Origin: Firmicutes bacterium UBA6648
Lineage (GTDB): Bacteria > Bacillota > Clostridia > Peptostreptococcales > Anaerovoracaceae
Length of the DNA stretch: 6,886 bases
Reading direction: 5' to 3'
Assembly: GCA_002455605.1 (NCBI GenBank)
Contig: DKLE01000044.1
Coordinates: 650-7,535 of the forward strand
Positions 1 through 5,736 of this stretch are shown here, piece after piece. Under the pieces are notes generated by a model. The model had not been told where the DNA came from. It saw nothing but the letters and a program-made list of their open reading frames with translations, and ran no database searches. The stretch's first letter is position 1, and each line of letters begins with the position of its first letter. The position numbers were made by a program, and so were the translations under genes.

Positions 1-321
1 GACCATTGAATTGGCAAACCCAGTAATCGGTACGATTACGCCTGCTCCGGCAAATTTCGCGATAGTATCAAATATTCCTATACCGGTCAAAAGCTGTGCC
101 GTACATACTAAAATAATTGTTACAAAGCTTCCTGATGCTTGCTTGTCCATCCCACTTGCCAAAAAGGAATTATTTATAAAAAGTGCAACAAGACAGATTG
201 CTCCTCCCGAGAAGAAAGCTTTTAAACAATTAGCGAAATATTTCGGTTTTGGTGTAAATTGATCGGCATATTTTTCATATGCCTTTGCAACCTTTTTCTT
301 TTGCTCCTCTTTATTTTCCAT
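1..321 (-). CDS. spoVAC: Stage V sporulation protein AC (SpoVAC), N-terminal part, cut by window edge
   Basis: The minus strand is open from an ATG at 321 to the window edge, giving 107 residues with no stop. The product begins with a charged segment, then QFTPKPKYFANCLKAF (residues 21-36), a hydrophobic stretch (about 37-50), a second one (about 66-84), and ends in GAGVIVPITGFANSMV (92-107). The KPK...NC and VPxTGFANS patterns are typical of SpoVAC; related SpoVAEB proteins share the second. SpoVA proteins are integral forespore-membrane proteins needed for dipicolinic acid uptake during sporulation and release in germination. The start is supported by GGAGG at 330-334, 8 nt upstream. About 40-50 residues of a typical ~150-residue protein are missing. 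spoVAD and spoVAE would be expected next, beyond the left edge (inference). It is divergent from maf. Confidence 0.88.
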   Translation of the reverse strand, partial: MENKEEQKKKVAKAYEKYADQFTPKPKYFANCLKAFFSGGAICLVALFINNSFLASGMDKQASGSFVTIILVCTAQLLTGIGIFDTIAKFAGAGVIVPITGFANSMV

Positions 322-356
322 ATATTTTTCCTCCACTATCTCTTACTATTCCGTTA

Positions 357-385
357 TAGTATTTCCCATATTTTTTAATTTACAC
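357..385 (-). promoter_or_regulatory. Candidate sigma-F/sigma-G-type promoter for spoVAC
   Basis: On the minus strand, GGAAATACTA (357-366) fits the B. subtilis sigma-F -10 pattern GGnnAnAnTR at every fixed position. GTGTA (381-385) matches four of five positions of the -35 pattern GYATA. The spacer is 14 nt rather than the usual 15. The overlapping AATACTA also resembles the sigma-G -10 element CATnnTA. The predicted start would lie about 28 nt upstream of the spoVAC ATG. Forespore-specific expression is what is known for spoVA genes; the match in such AT-rich DNA could be chance. Confidence 0.4.
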
Positions 386-408
386 ATGGATGAACATTTC
401 ACATTTTA

Positions 409-417
409 TGGTATAAT
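409..417 (+). promoter_or_regulatory. Extended -10 sigma-A promoter for maf
   Basis: TGGTATAAT is an exact extended -10 element (TGnTATAAT). The expected start near 424 leaves a leader of about 50 nt before the maf ATG. No good -35 box is present 17 nt upstream; TGAACA at 391-396 is a weak match at 15 nt. A second TATAAT lies at 424-429. Extended -10 promoters often tolerate a poor -35, so this is a reasonable maf promoter. Confidence 0.55.
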
Positions 418-473
418 AATAAGTATAATAAAAGAAATTTGCATTAGCATAGCATTCAAGGAGATTTTAAATA

Positions 474-1058
474 ATGAATAAACAAAATATCATTTTAGCA
501 TCTTCATCACCCAGACGAATTGAAATAATGAAGCAGCACGGTCTATATCCCACAATACTTCCGGCAGACGTAGATGAAACCATTCCGGAAGGTGCAGAAA
601 TGGAAGACGCAGTTATGTATCTTGCATTAAAAAAAGCACTATATATCGAAAATAAAATTTTAGCTTCTGCCCATGACAACCCTGTTATCTTTGCGGCAGA
701 TACAGTCGTTTATAAGGAAAAAATTATCGGAAAGCCCAGAGATAGGCAAGATGCATATGAAATCCTTTGGAACTTAAGAGGTAAAACCCATTATGTAGCC
801 ACGGGAGTATGTATATTACAAGCAGGAATATACATTAGACATTGTTTCTGTGAAATAACAAAAGTATTTTTTAAGAATTATACGGAAAAAGAATTAAATG
901 ACTATTTAGATACGCCGGAAGCCTATGACAAAGCCGGAGCATACGCCATACAAGGTACTTTCGGACAATATGTGGATCATATCGAAGGCGATTTGGACAA
1001 TGTGATTGGCTTTCCTTGGGATAGAATTGAAAAAGAATACAACAATATTTTCAAATAA
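474..1058 (+). CDS. maf: Maf-family nucleoside triphosphate pyrophosphatase (dTTP/UTP type)
   Basis: This 194-residue protein has the usual length and motif order of the Maf family: LASSSPRR (8-15), the nucleotide-binding signature; AADTVV (74-79), whose Asp76 belongs to the active site; GKP (86-88); DKAGAYAIQG (152-161); and NVIGFP (176-181). Family members hydrolyse non-canonical or pyrimidine nucleoside triphosphates to the monophosphate and pyrophosphate. The KAGAYxIQG form is that of the YhdE-like dTTP/UTP branch rather than the YceF m7GTP branch. It is a soluble cytoplasmic enzyme, historically linked to septum formation in B. subtilis. AAGGAG at 458-463, 10 nt before the ATG, fixes the start. 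It is the only plus-strand gene here, transcribed alone and ended by the hairpin overlapping its stop codon. Confidence 0.93.
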   Translation: MNKQNIILASSSPRRIEIMKQHGLYPTILPADVDETIPEGAEMEDAVMYLALKKALYIENKILASAHDNPVIFAADTVVYKEKIIGKPRDRQDAYEILWNLRGKTHYVATGVCILQAGIYIRHCFCEITKVFFKNYTEKELNDYLDTPEAYDKAGAYAIQGTFGQYVDHIEGDLDNVIGFPWDRIEKEYNNIFK

Positions 1059-1083
1059 AGAGGCTTAATCCAGCCTCTTTTTT
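1057..1083 (+). terminator. Rho-independent terminator of maf, probably bidirectional
   Basis: AAAGAGGCT (1057-1065) and AGCCTCTTT (1072-1080) form a perfect 9-bp stem with a 6-nt loop, followed by T at 1078-1083. The stem begins inside the maf stop codon. Read on the minus strand the same stem is followed by ATTTG after TTT, a weaker U-tail, so it may also end the convergent ferredoxin gene, whose stop is at 1088. Confidence 0.85.
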
Positions 1084-1087
1084 ATGT

Positions 1088-1294
1088 TCATTCATAGGAA
1101 ATAGCTTCCGCAGGACATTTACCGCCGCAAACTTTACATCCGACACACTTTTCTGCATCCACAATGTAAAACTCTTTTCCTCTAAAAATTGCTCCAAATT
1201 TGCAGTTTCTCTTACAACTACCGCACCCGATGCATTTTGTTCCGTCTATATGGGCAACCTGGTGATTTTTTTTATTACTTGTATCAGCTTTCAT
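1088..1294 (-). CDS. Small 2[4Fe-4S] ferredoxin
   Basis: This 68-residue protein has two cluster-binding motifs of the form CxxCxxCxxxC: CIGCGSCKRNC (Cys21, 24, 27, 31) and CVGCKVCGGKC (Cys50, 53, 56, 60). The second is followed by the usual proline; the first is followed by KF. By family rule the last Cys of each motif joins the other cluster. The first 16 residues form a polar extension absent from the shortest clostridial ferredoxins. It should be a soluble low-potential electron carrier. The start is supported by GGGGAGG (1305-1311), 10 nt upstream. It lies 136 bp beyond the etfA stop but behind a strong terminator, so it is probably its own unit. Serving as electron acceptor for the EtfAB complex is plausible but inferred from position only. 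A role as a dedicated partner of some other oxidoreductase is equally possible. Confidence 0.88.
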   Translation of the reverse strand: MKADTSNKKNHQVAHIDGTKCIGCGSCKRNCKFGAIFRGKEFYIVDAEKCVGCKVCGGKCPAEAISYE

Positions 1295-1332
1295 CTTCGT
1301 TCTTCCTCCCCTTTGTTTTTTATTGCTGTCCT

Positions 1333-1338
1333 ATAATA
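1333..1338 (-). promoter_or_regulatory. Possible -10 element for the ferredoxin gene
   Basis: TATTAT on the minus strand lies about 38 bp upstream of the ferredoxin ATG and beyond the etfA terminator, where a promoter is needed if the gene is transcribed alone. No convincing -35 box is visible 16-18 nt further upstream, and the region is AT-rich, so this is a weak call. Confidence 0.25.
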
Positions 1339-1370
1339 TATACCCATTTATATAAATATAATCGATGAAC

Positions 1371-1403
1371 AAAAAATCCGGCAGGATTCTGCCGGATTTT
1401 TTT
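1371..1403 (-). terminator. Strong rho-independent terminator after etfA
   Basis: AAAAAATCCGGCAG (1371-1384) and CTGCCGGATTTTTT (1389-1402) are perfectly complementary around a GATT loop, giving a GC-rich core of 8 pairs flanked by A/T runs. It lies about 28 nt beyond the etfA stop codon. Its A and T runs make it able to work in both directions, but both flanking genes are on the minus strand, so its main job is to end acd-etfB-etfA transcription before the ferredoxin gene. Confidence 0.92.
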
Positions 1404-1430
1404 ATTTTGATATTAAAACAATCTCAAAAT

Positions 1431-2711
1431 TTATTTTGTGGAAGCATCATAAAGAGCTTCAGCATTATCCCATTCGTTCATGATTTCAGGGATTACCTTA
1501 TATAAGTCTCCGCAGATAGCGAAGTCAGCCATTTCCATAATTGGAGCATCAGGATCCTTGTTGATTGCAACAATGATATCTGAAGTCTGCATACCTGCTA
1601 AGTGCTGAATAGCTCCGGAAATACCGCAAGCAAAGTAGATTCTAGGCTTTACAGTAGTACCAGTCTGACCAACCTGGTGAGAGTGATCAATCCAGCCAGC
1701 GTCTACGCAAGCTCTTGATGAACCAACAACACCGCCAACTTTATCAGCAAACTTAGTGATTAGGTCAAAACCAGAAGCATCCCCAAGACCTCTTCCAGCT
1801 GAGCAGATGATTTCAGCATCTGTTAAGGAAACCATTTCCTTAGCAGACTTAACAATATCAACGATTGTTGTTCTGATATCAGCAGCTTTTACTGTTGGCT
1901 TGAATACTACCAATTCACCCTTAGCGCCTTCAACCTTTTCTCTCTTCTGCATTACGCCAGGTCTTACAGTTGACATCTGAGGTCTAGTTCTTGGGCAGAT
2001 GATTGTAGCCATTAAGTTACCACCGAAAGCAGGACGAGTCTGCTTGATTCCTGTTGAAGGATCCTTCGGATCTAATGTTGAAGTATCTAATGTAGTATTC
2101 TTGTTAGCATAGTCTATATAGCTTGATACTTTAACGTCCAGTCTAGTACAGTCAGCTGTCAGACCAGTATTGCATCTTGCTGCTACTCTAGGAGCTAAGT
2201 CTCTACCAATGTGTGTTGCACCGTAAAGTACGATCTCCGGCTTATATTCGTGAATAGCATCAGTAATAACCTTTGTATATCCATCAGTTGTGAAATTCTT
2301 TAGAAGAGGATCTTCAATAAGAATAACTTCATCAGCACCATAAGCATAGCATTCGTCAGCTAAGTTTCCGATTCCGTCACCAACTAACAATGCGCATACT
2401 TTTGTATCTTCACTGATTTCTTTAGCAAGTCTATAGCCTTCACCGATTAATTCAAGAGCTACGTTCATTAACTTACCGTCTCTCTGCTCTGCGAATACCC
2501 AGATATGCTTATATGCACTTAAATCTACAACTTCTTCGCTGCCAGTATTTTCAATAGCATTGAATGGGCACTTTGCGATACAAGCTTTGCAAGCTGTACA
2601 CTTATCATTGATTACAGCTAGCTTTCCTTCCATATCAATGGCATTGAACGGACATGCTTTTACGCAAAGCTGGCAACCTTTACATTTATCTTTAATTACT
2701 TGAATAGCCAT
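1431..2711 (-). CDS. etfA: Electron transfer flavoprotein alpha subunit with N-terminal 2[4Fe-4S] ferredoxin domain
   Basis: The 426-residue protein is longer than a usual EtfA (about 310-340) because residues 1-57 form a ferredoxin domain with Cys10, 13, 16, 20 and Cys38, 41, 44, 48, each last Cys followed by Pro. The Etf alpha part starts near residue 66. The C-terminal FAD-binding domain shows SAGRG (304-308), GSSR (330-333), QVGQTGTTVKP (346-356), GISGAIQH (363-370) and NKDPDAPI (384-391). With EtfB and the acyl-CoA dehydrogenase it should form a cytoplasmic flavin-based bifurcating complex that oxidises NADH, sending one electron to ferredoxin and the other to the acyl-CoA dehydrogenase. 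The same fusion is known in CarE of the Acetobacterium woodii caffeyl-CoA reductase and in relatives. AAGGAGGAGG lies just upstream of the start, 19 nt after the etfB stop. It is the last gene of the operon. Confidence 0.95.
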   Translation of the reverse strand: MAIQVIKDKCKGCQLCVKACPFNAIDMEGKLAVINDKCTACKACIAKCPFNAIENTGSEEVVDLSAYKHIWVFAEQRDGKLMNVALELIGEGYRLAKEISEDTKVCALLVGDGIGNLADECYAYGADEVILIEDPLLKNFTTDGYTKVITDAIHEYKPEIVLYGATHIGRDLAPRVAARCNTGLTADCTRLDVKVSSYIDYANKNTTLDTSTLDPKDPSTGIKQTRPAFGGNLMATIICPRTRPQMSTVRPGVMQKREKVEGAKGELVVFKPTVKAADIRTTIVDIVKSAKEMVSLTDAEIICSAGRGLGDASGFDLITKFADKVGGVVGSSRACVDAGWIDHSHQVGQTGTTVKPRIYFACGISGAIQHLAGMQTSDIIVAINKDPDAPIMEMADFAICGDLYKVIPEIMNEWDNAEALYDASTK

Positions 2712-2730
2712 TATAAATTCCTCCTCCTTG

Positions 2731-3531
2731 TTAGATTACATGCTTACCTTTAAGATTAATTAACAGTTTCTTAGCAACTTCGTTATCTGTGTCACCTTCA
2801 ATTGTAACACCTTTTCCCTTTGGAGCAGGAGTAAATGAACGGAATACATTTGTAGGAGAAGCCTCAAGACCAACCTTAGTTAAATCTACTTCGATATCCT
2901 TTGCGTTCCAAACCTTCATTTCCTTATTCTTAGCTCCGAAGATTCCTGCCATTGACATGTATCTAGGGCTGTTAAGTTCTTTAATTGTTGTAAGCATGCA
3001 AGGAGTCTGAAGCTTGATCACTTCATAACCATCTTCTAACTGTCTCTTAACAGTGATATCCTTCATGTTCTTATCAATTTCAAATTCTTCCACATAAGTT
3101 ACCTGTGGTATGTCTAATTTTTCAGCAAGCTGAGGTCCAACCTGAGCAGTGTCTCCGTCGATAGCCTGACGTCCTGCAAAGATAAGGTCAAATTCTCCAA
3201 CCTTTTTAACTGCAGCTTCAAGAGTATTGGAAGTAGCCCATGTATCAGAACCGCCAACAGCTCTGTCGGATACTAAAATACCTTCGTCAGCTCCCTTAGC
3301 TAAGCATTCCATCAATAAGTCCTTAGCCTGCGGAGGTCCCATAGTGATAACTGTAATATGTGTATCAGGATACTGATCCTTGATTTTTAAAGCCTCTTCT
3401 AAAGCGTTAGCATCATCATGATTTAAAATGCTAGGTACGCCGTCTCTAATAAGAGTTCCTGTCTTAGGATTAATCTTAATAACGTTTGTATCAGGAACCT
3501 GCTTTGCGCATACGATAATCTTAAATGCCAT
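2731..3531 (-). CDS. etfB: Electron transfer flavoprotein beta subunit, bifurcating type
   Basis: The 266-residue protein has the full length of EtfB. It opens with IIVCAKQVPDT (5-15), has NHDDANALEEAL (37-48) in the nucleotide-binding core, and carries AGRQAIDGDTAQVGP (119-133). The DGDTAQVGP form is typical of bifurcating Etf proteins that bind a second FAD in the beta subunit and accept NADH; non-bifurcating EtfB proteins bind AMP there and have a different sequence. This supports NADH-driven ferredoxin reduction, though it is family knowledge and not proof. Near the C terminus FRSFTPAPKGKG (230-241) is the usual linker region that contacts EtfA. GAGGGAGG precedes the ATG. The gene starts 20 nt after the acd stop and ends 19 nt before etfA, so the three genes form one tight operon. 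Confidence 0.95.
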   Translation of the reverse strand: MAFKIIVCAKQVPDTNVIKINPKTGTLIRDGVPSILNHDDANALEEALKIKDQYPDTHITVITMGPPQAKDLLMECLAKGADEGILVSDRAVGGSDTWATSNTLEAAVKKVGEFDLIFAGRQAIDGDTAQVGPQLAEKLDIPQVTYVEEFEIDKNMKDITVKRQLEDGYEVIKLQTPCMLTTIKELNSPRYMSMAGIFGAKNKEMKVWNAKDIEVDLTKVGLEASPTNVFRSFTPAPKGKGVTIEGDTDNEVAKKLLINLKGKHVI

Positions 3532-3551
3532 TTCTATTTCCTCCCTCTTCT

Positions 3552-4697
3552 TTATTTACCAAATACTGATGCAGCGATTACAATCTTCTGAACTTCTGAT
3601 GTACCTTCATAGATCTCAGTGATCTTTGCGTCTCTCATCATTCTTTCAACTGGGTAATCCTTCGTGTAACCATAACCACCATGTAACTGAACACATTTAG
3701 TTGTTACATGCATAGCTGTTTCTGCAGCAAATAACTTAGCCATAGCAGACTTTGGTCCATAAGCAAGATGCTTATCCTTCATGTCTGCTGCCTGGTAAAT
3801 CAGAAGTCTAGAAGCCTCAATACGAGTCCTCATATCAGCCATTTCAAATTGAAGAGCCTGCAGCTGAGAAAGCTTCTTACCAAACTGTTTTCTTGCTTTC
3901 ATATATTCAACTGTAACATCAAATGCTCCCTGTGCGATACCTAATGCCTGTGAAGCAATACCGATACGTCCGCCGTCAAGAGTAGACATAGCAACTTTAA
4001 ATCCGTCGCCAACGCCACCTAACATTCTGTCAGCAGGAATTCTGCAGTTCTGCATAATAAGTTCTGTAGTTGAAGATGCGCAGATACCCATCTTATCTTC
4101 AGTCTTACCAATTGAGAAACCTTCGTCGTCCTTTTCTACGATAAACGCAGAAATGCCGCCTCTTGTTCCTTTTGATTTATCTGTCATAGCCATTACCACA
4201 AATGTTTCGGCATATCCACCATTTGTAATAAATACTTTAGCACCATTCAATATGTAATGGTCGCCATCTTTTACAGCTCTTGTCTGCTGTCCGGCAGCAT
4301 CTGTACCTGCATTTGGTTCAGTAAGACCAAAAGCACCTAATTTCTTTCCTGATAAAAGATCAGGTAAGTACTTTTTCTTCTGCTCTTCTGTACCCCATGC
4401 GAAGATAGGCCAACAGCAAAGTGATGTATGAGCTGAACAAACAACGCCTGTTGATGCACATACTCTTGATAATTCTTCTACTGTGATAGCGTATGAGATG
4501 TGATCCCCACCTGCTCCGCCGTATTCAGTAGGAAATGGAATACCTAGTAAACCATACTTTGCCATTTTTTCAACAGTTTCAACCGGGAATCTGTGCTCCT
4601 GATCGATCTCAGCAGCTAACGGCTCAACTTCATTAACAGCAAACTCTCTTACCATTTTTCTTACAAATTCTTGTTCTTTCGTTAGTTGAAAGTTCAT
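3552..4697 (-). CDS. bcd: Short-chain acyl-CoA dehydrogenase, butyryl-CoA dehydrogenase type
   Basis: The 381-residue protein aligns by eye along its length with clostridial butyryl-CoA dehydrogenase. Features are REFAVNEVEPLAAEID (17-32), GIPFPTEYGGAGGD (52-65), the FAD/substrate motif AFGLTEPNAGTDA (122-134), ITNG (157-160), LDGGRIGIASQALG (240-253), and EIYEGTSE (361-368), where Glu364 is the expected catalytic base. With EtfAB it should reduce crotonyl-CoA to butyryl-CoA coupled to ferredoxin reduction. Other short enoyl-CoA substrates cannot be excluded, since related enzymes act in amino-acid fermentation or on caffeyl-CoA. AAGGAGG (4705-4711) lies 7 nt upstream of the ATG. It is the first gene of acd-etfB-etfA; thl, hbd and crt, often linked to it, are absent from this window. 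Lysine codons favour AAG in this operon, unlike the neighbouring sporulation genes, which suggests high expression. Confidence 0.92.
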   Translation of the reverse strand: MNFQLTKEQEFVRKMVREFAVNEVEPLAAEIDQEHRFPVETVEKMAKYGLLGIPFPTEYGGAGGDHISYAITVEELSRVCASTGVVCSAHTSLCCWPIFAWGTEEQKKKYLPDLLSGKKLGAFGLTEPNAGTDAAGQQTRAVKDGDHYILNGAKVFITNGGYAETFVVMAMTDKSKGTRGGISAFIVEKDDEGFSIGKTEDKMGICASSTTELIMQNCRIPADRMLGGVGDGFKVAMSTLDGGRIGIASQALGIAQGAFDVTVEYMKARKQFGKKLSQLQALQFEMADMRTRIEASRLLIYQAADMKDKHLAYGPKSAMAKLFAAETAMHVTTKCVQLHGGYGYTKDYPVERMMRDAKITEIYEGTSEVQKIVIAASVFGK

Positions 4698-4713
4698 GTA
4701 AATGCCTCCTTAA

Positions 4714-4742
4714 ATTATAATAATGGCACACTTTCATATCAA
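4714..4742 (-). promoter_or_regulatory. Near-consensus sigma-A promoter immediately upstream of acd/bcd
   Basis: On the minus strand TTGATA (4737-4742), a 17-nt spacer and TATAAT (4714-4719) match the sigma-A consensus at 11 of 12 positions. The expected start falls around 4707-4711, inside the Shine-Dalgarno sequence AAGGAGG (4705-4711). A transcript from here would have a leader of only about 10-14 nt. The -35 box sits in the centre of a small inverted repeat, CACTTT/AAAGTG (4729-4747), which could be an operator. Confidence 0.6.
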
Positions 4743-4801
4743 AAGTGACCTTTAGTTCGCTTATGTATTTAGTTTGATACCTTTTTTTCATAAGCTCATG
4801 T

Positions 4802-4838
4802 TAGTTAAATATATAACAGCATATACTATATATTTAAC
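4802..4838. promoter_or_regulatory. Inverted repeat with Rex-like sites, candidate operator of acd-etfBA
   Basis: GTTAAATATATA (4804-4815) and TATATATTTAAC (4827-4838) are perfect 12-bp inverted copies around an 11-nt centre. The left arm region 4802-4819 matches the clostridial Rex operator TTGTTAA-N4-TTAACAA at 11 of 14 fixed positions on either strand; the right arm carries a good half-site. Rex senses NADH/NAD and is known to control bcd-etfBA-type operons in clostridia. The right arm overlaps the -10 element of a possible upstream promoter. AT-richness weakens the call. Confidence 0.4.
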
Positions 4839-4860
4839 ACCACTTTGTCTATATTTGCAA
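4832..4860 (-). promoter_or_regulatory. Possible upstream promoter for acd-etfBA
   Basis: On the minus strand TTGCAA (4855-4860), a 17-nt spacer and TTAAAT (4832-4837) give a moderate sigma-A match. An overlapping alternative is TAGACA (4846-4851) with TAGTAT (4823-4828), also at 17 nt. Either would give a leader of about 120-130 nt that contains the full acd ribosome binding site. Both overlap the inverted repeat at 4804-4838, a sensible place for repression. Confidence 0.3.
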
Positions 4861-4942
4861 GCACTTTTTAGCACATTCCACGGCTTTTACTTAAAATTAT
4901 TTGTTTTTCTATAATAATCGAATAATTCTGAAAAATTGCAGC

Positions 4943-4976
4943 AAAAAAACAAGGCAAAATTTTCCTTTGCCCTGTT
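4943..4976 (-). terminator. Rho-independent terminator of the spoIIA operon
   Basis: Read on the minus strand, AACAGGGCAAA pairs with TTTGCCTTGTT (11 bp including one G-U) around a 7-nt loop and runs into seven T residues. It begins 7 nt after the sigF stop codon. It separates spoIIA transcription from the acd promoter region, so the acd operon is not a simple continuation of spoIIA. Confidence 0.88.
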
Positions 4977-4983
4977 AAAAAAA

Positions 4984-5736
4984 CTATTTTTCGCAGCCTG
5001 CTCGTATATTTTCTAAAACTCTTTTTTCTATTCGGGAGACCTGTACTTGTGATATTCCTAGTAAATTGGCAATTTGCTGCTGAGTCATATCTCGGAAGTA
5101 TCTTAGAACAATGATTTTTCTTTCCTTCTCTTCCAGTTTTCCAATAATACTTTTTAAATAAATTACGTCCACCATATTTTCTTCAGCAGATTCAAAATTA
5201 TCATTATTTTCGGAGCTGTATTGCCGTGCATTTTCCGGGTCATCTATACTTTGCAGATTGCACAGTGCATCATCTGCTTCTATAATCTCCAGAACCCGCT
5301 CTACCGGTAGTCCCAATCCTTCCGCCAATTCACTTAACTTCGGTGAAGTGCCGTTTTTATAATAGTATTCATCTCGAACCTGTTTCATTCGCTTTATGTC
5401 CATTTTCATCTGTCTGCTGATTTTTATTCTTCCATCGTCTCGAATATATCGTTTTATTTCTCCCAGGATCATAGGTACAGCATAGGTAGAAAACATCACA
5501 TCATAAGTTGCATTAAAGCGGTCGATGGATTTTAGCAAGCCCATATATCCGATCTGAATTAAATCTTCTAACTCGTAACCCGTTCCCACATATTTCAGAG
5601 CTAAGCTTTTCACCAATCCCGTATTTTGTGAAACCAAAAGCTCTCTTGCCGCTTCATCACCCAATTTCGCTTTCTCTAATAAGGCATATGTATCTTCTTT
5701 CTTTATGGCAGTATAATTATAACTCATACCCTGCAT
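4984..5736 (-). CDS. sigF: RNA polymerase sporulation sigma factor SigF (SpoIIAC)
   Basis: The 250-residue protein is a sigma-70 family factor of sporulation type. Region 2 spans about 33-103 with GYELEDLIQIGYMGLLKSIDRF (53-74) and the -10-recognition segment FSTYAVPMILGEIKRYIRDDG (82-102). Region 3 lies at about 110-160. Region 4 (195-248) has a helix-turn-helix, QQQIANLLGISQVQVSRIEKR (219-239). SigF directs the first forespore-specific gene set; SpoIIAB binds and silences it until SpoIIAA releases it. SigG is similar in sequence, but position after spoIIAA and spoIIAB identifies SigF. The start is uncertain: ATG at 5736 overlaps spoIIAB by 20 nt, while ATG at 5727 overlaps by 11 nt, the same overlap as between spoIIAA and spoIIAB. 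Neither has a strong Shine-Dalgarno sequence, so translation is probably coupled to spoIIAB. Confidence 0.95.
   Translation of the reverse strand: MQGMSYNYTAIKKEDTYALLEKAKLGDEAARELLVSQNTGLVKSLALKYVGTGYELEDLIQIGYMGLLKSIDRFNATYDVMFSTYAVPMILGEIKRYIRDDGRIKISRQMKMDIKRMKQVRDEYYYKNGTSPKLSELAEGLGLPVERVLEIIEADDALCNLQSIDDPENARQYSSENNDNFESAEENMVDVIYLKSIIGKLEEKERKIIVLRYFRDMTQQQIANLLGISQVQVSRIEKRVLENIRAGCEK

Noticed and set aside
11..262. Plus-strand open frame of 83 codons
   Set aside because: It is antisense to spoVAC, which is recognisable by conserved motifs and has a good ribosome binding site. The plus frame has no family resemblance and no Shine-Dalgarno sequence.
1756..1980. Plus-strand open frame inside etfA, and similar ones at 2789-3010 and 3428-3622
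   Set aside because: All are antisense to strongly conserved genes and show no recognisable domain or ribosome binding site.
4804..4838. Inverted repeat considered as a terminator
   Set aside because: The stem is almost entirely A/T, the 11-nt centre is large, and no U-tail follows on either strand. A real terminator for sigF already exists at 4943-4976.
4698..4983. 286-bp intergenic region checked for a riboswitch, small RNA or small gene
   Set aside because: Apart from the promoters, inverted repeats and terminator listed, I see no GC-rich structured core of a known riboswitch and no open frame with a ribosome binding site.
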